A program made the position numbers and the translations under genes. DNA of 6,895 nucleotides from Thermoplasmata archaeon (GTDB lineage: Archaea; Thermoplasmatota; Thermoplasmata; Thermoplasmatales; Thermoplasmataceae): positions 1 through 6,895 of the forward strand of contig JAJZYV010000097.1 of the NCBI GenBank assembly GCA_021797955.1, read 5' to 3'. Below, one piece after another: positions 5,037-6,895 of this stretch; the stretch's first letter is position 1, and the number at the start of each line of letters is the position of its first letter. Below the pieces are notes generated by a model, which made no database searches, was not told where the DNA came from, and saw only the letters and a program-made list of their open reading frames with translations.

Positions 5037-6865
5037 TACCACGTATTCCTCATGATTTCCGATTTGCATTCCTCACAATGGCCGGTTTTCTTATTGTAGG
5101 AGCAACTGCAACCTGGCATTCATCCGGTTATCTAAGCATGTCTGCCTGGTTCTTTGAGTGGGCAGATGTGGTTCTAGCCTTTTCATGTGTTTTCATGGCA
5201 ACACGACGAAGTGATGTGAAACACGATTCTGTTTCCATCATGCTCATAATAATATCGGCACTGGTTGTTATACTCCCACTTGGAAGAACTTCCTCACTTC
5301 CAGTGTTCACAACTCCTGACCCAGTTTACTATGGAGTTTTCGGAATTCCAATAATTATTATTGCCTATTTTATCATATTCCGTGAAAAACTAAACCAGAA
5401 TGAAAAAACACTCTCACTGCTTTTCTTCTTATTCGTCTTGGGCACTATTATGTTTGTTACATACCTGTTTTATTCATATTCAATGAAATTCCCGACGGAT
5501 GAGTCTGTAGTTGACCTTTACTCGGCACATCTGTTCCTGCATGGTTTCAATCCTTACAATCTCAACAACATTGCAGGCGGGTTTGGTTATTACGGATATC
5601 CTATCTATGCCAATACTCCTTTGACAACTGGCGGATACGTATATTACCTCACTTATCCGGCTCTTTCATTCATAACTATGGTACCTGCAGAAATCCTGAA
5701 TATCAAAGGTTCACTGGTAATGCTGCCTTTTTTTGCGGTTCCAGTTTTCCTGGCATGGTACAGGGGTTGGTCTCGAAAGGAATGGTTAAATTCAGCTCTT
5801 GTAATACTTCCATTTCTTAGTATAAGTATCTATTCGTCTCAGGTTAGCCTGGCTGACCTCAACATTGTATGGGCTTCCCTGATGATGGCTTCATATTATC
5901 TGCTTCCAAGAGCAAAGTATTCTGGTTTTCTTTATGGCCTTGCCCTATCTGTAAAACAGTTTCCGGCAATTACTCTCCCATTTTTCCTATTTTTCATTTA
6001 CAAGGAACACGGAAAAAAGAAATCCCTCTGGTGGCTTATTTCCATGGTAGCTACATTTCTTGCAGTAAACGGATATTTCATGATAATAGGATTCCACAGC
6101 TTCTTGAGTGCTATGCTTGCCAACGAGACTGGACCATTGATCGGGGTTGGATTTGGGCCTTCCCAAATATCCTTCCTTGGCTATCTTCCAATTCCACACG
6201 TTTATTTTACTATAACAATGGTTTCCCTTACTCTCTCACTATTTGTCCTTTATGTCTTGAGGTACAGGGAAATCAAGTACGCCATCTTTGCTTTTCCGAT
6301 AATAATATTCCTGTTTAATTACAGGCTTTTTGTGCAGTATATCCTCTACTGGCTGATTTTGGCCCTTCTTCCGTTCATGGACCTTCTTCATGAGAAAGAA
6401 ATGGAGTTAAGGGAAAAGCATGAGGCGGTTAAGCGCACACACTACACGGGGATAAAAAGCAGAAAGGTTGTAGCCGCAATTCTTATTATTATCACGATTG
6501 GTTCAATTGCTGTGGGATTCAACCAGGGCGTGGTAAATAACCCAGGTAATTTTACTATAAATTCCGTTTCTGTAAAAGGTTACAACGCTACAGGCTTCGT
6601 TGATGATATGTCTGTAAACATTACATATCATGGAGGAACAATTTTGAATACAGGTGTGCTGTTCAGATTTGTGCTTCCCCAACCAATAGGCAATGCAAAC
6701 ATGTATCTGTGGAAACCTTCAACAAACATAACCCTCCATTCAGGTCAATCCGAGACAATAAATATTGTACCATATTATTCCATTGACCCTCTGCCTGTTG
6801 GATATAATTACAGGGTTATTGCATATTATGGTGATATCATGGGGTCAGGTACAGGAACAACATGA
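5033..6865 (+). CDS. Polytopic membrane protein, probable GT-C-type glycosyltransferase with external C-terminal domain
   Basis: A 610-residue protein with about 13-15 hydrophobic helices. Four lie in the first 120 residues (about 11-29, 44-56, 66-84, 100-116), then a GT-C-like core begins at about 126-148. The following loop has TDESVVDLYSAHLFLHGFNPYN (about 155-176). Acidic residues followed by GxNPY are typical of the first external loop of GT-C/GT87-like enzymes, where the catalytic acid sits (D156, E157 or D161). Further on are LTYPALSF (206-213), SLADLNIVW (272-280) and LALSVKQFPAITLPFFLFF (303-321), again like GT87 mannosyltransferases. A charged cytosolic loop (454-468) precedes the last helix (about 478-496). 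Residues 500-610 look beta-rich and external, with four N-glycosylation sequons (N507, N518, N529, N565). It probably moves a sugar from a polyprenyl-phosphate donor to a glycan or protein at the outer face. The alternative is a membrane protein of another GT-C-like function. It starts by ATGA overlap with the small ORF. Confidence 0.85.
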   Translation: MIPRIPHDFRFAFLTMAGFLIVGATATWHSSGYLSMSAWFFEWADVVLAFSCVFMATRRSDVKHDSVSIMLIIISALVVILPLGRTSSLPVFTTPDPVYYGVFGIPIIIIAYFIIFREKLNQNEKTLSLLFFLFVLGTIMFVTYLFYSYSMKFPTDESVVDLYSAHLFLHGFNPYNLNNIAGGFGYYGYPIYANTPLTTGGYVYYLTYPALSFITMVPAEILNIKGSLVMLPFFAVPVFLAWYRGWSRKEWLNSALVILPFLSISIYSSQVSLADLNIVWASLMMASYYLLPRAKYSGFLYGLALSVKQFPAITLPFFLFFIYKEHGKKKSLWWLISMVATFLAVNGYFMIIGFHSFLSAMLANETGPLIGVGFGPSQISFLGYLPIPHVYFTITMVSLTLSLFVLYVLRYREIKYAIFAFPIIIFLFNYRLFVQYILYWLILALLPFMDLLHEKEMELREKHEAVKRTHYTGIKSRKVVAAILIIITIGSIAVGFNQGVVNNPGNFTINSVSVKGYNATGFVDDMSVNITYHGGTILNTGVLFRFVLPQPIGNANMYLWKPSTNITLHSGQSETINIVPYYSIDPLPVGYNYRVIAYYGDIMGSGTGTT

Positions 6866-6895
6866 AGGTAACCGATAATTAAAGTGAATAATTCA
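6862..6895 (+). other. Start of the downstream region; possible next gene
   Basis: The stop of the membrane-protein gene overlaps an ATG (ATGA), but that frame ends after six codons (TAA 6880-6882). A GTG at 6884 opens a frame that is still open at the window edge after four codons. No SD is well placed before it. Too little sequence remains to call a gene. Confidence 0.2.

Noticed and set aside
5869..6318. 149-codon plus-strand frame inside the membrane-protein gene
   Set aside because: It is an out-of-frame shadow of the GT-C-like gene, with no motif and no start signal.
1..6895. CRISPR array, tRNA, rRNA or toxin-antitoxin pair
   Set aside because: No regularly spaced repeats, cloverleaf-like sequence or paired small genes were found on either strand.

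Overview
The window looks archaeal, most likely Thermoplasmatales or a close relative (Ferroplasma, Thermoplasma, Cuniculiplasma type). This is inferred from AT-rich DNA with AGA/AGG and ATA codons, TATA-like boxes about 25 bases before several starts, an IS5-type transposase whose N-terminus resembles what I recall of Thermoplasmata elements, and a large GT-C-like membrane protein with an external sequon-rich tail. No rRNA, tRNA or housekeeping marker is present to fix the taxon.

Layout, left to right. Positions 1-752 (minus) hold the first 250 codons of an IS5-family DDE transposase that runs off the left edge. Just upstream of it, 773-1800 (minus) is a decayed family-2 glycosyltransferase broken by a -1 frameshift in a seven-base A/T run (1500-1506) and an in-frame TAA (1160-1162). 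Its 3' end stops 20 bases short of the transposase start, so the insertion sequence may have clipped it. Two intact glycosyltransferases follow on the same strand: a GT2-type enzyme (1925-3025) and a GT4-type enzyme (3253-4395). Each appears to have its own AT-rich promoter region.

Positions 4396-4961 form a divergent intergenic region of about 570 bases with two clear inverted repeats and a TATA-like box. On the plus strand, a possible 24-codon leaderless upstream ORF (4962-5036) overlaps by ATGA the start of a 610-residue polytopic membrane protein (5033-6865). That protein resembles a GT-C/GT87-type lipid-linked-sugar glycosyltransferase with a C-terminal external domain. A new reading frame may begin at the right edge.

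Taken together this is a surface-glycan locus. The cytosolic GT2 and GT4 enzymes would build a glycan on a lipid carrier from nucleotide sugars, and the membrane protein would act at the outer face with a lipid-phosphate sugar donor. The broken third transferase next to an insertion sequence suggests ongoing variation of the glycan. I see no clear sign of a wholly new type of system. The most interesting points are the leaderless upstream ORF coupled to the membrane protein gene, the multi-lesion pseudogene, the spaced repeats in the GT2 leader, and the hairpin over the transposase start.
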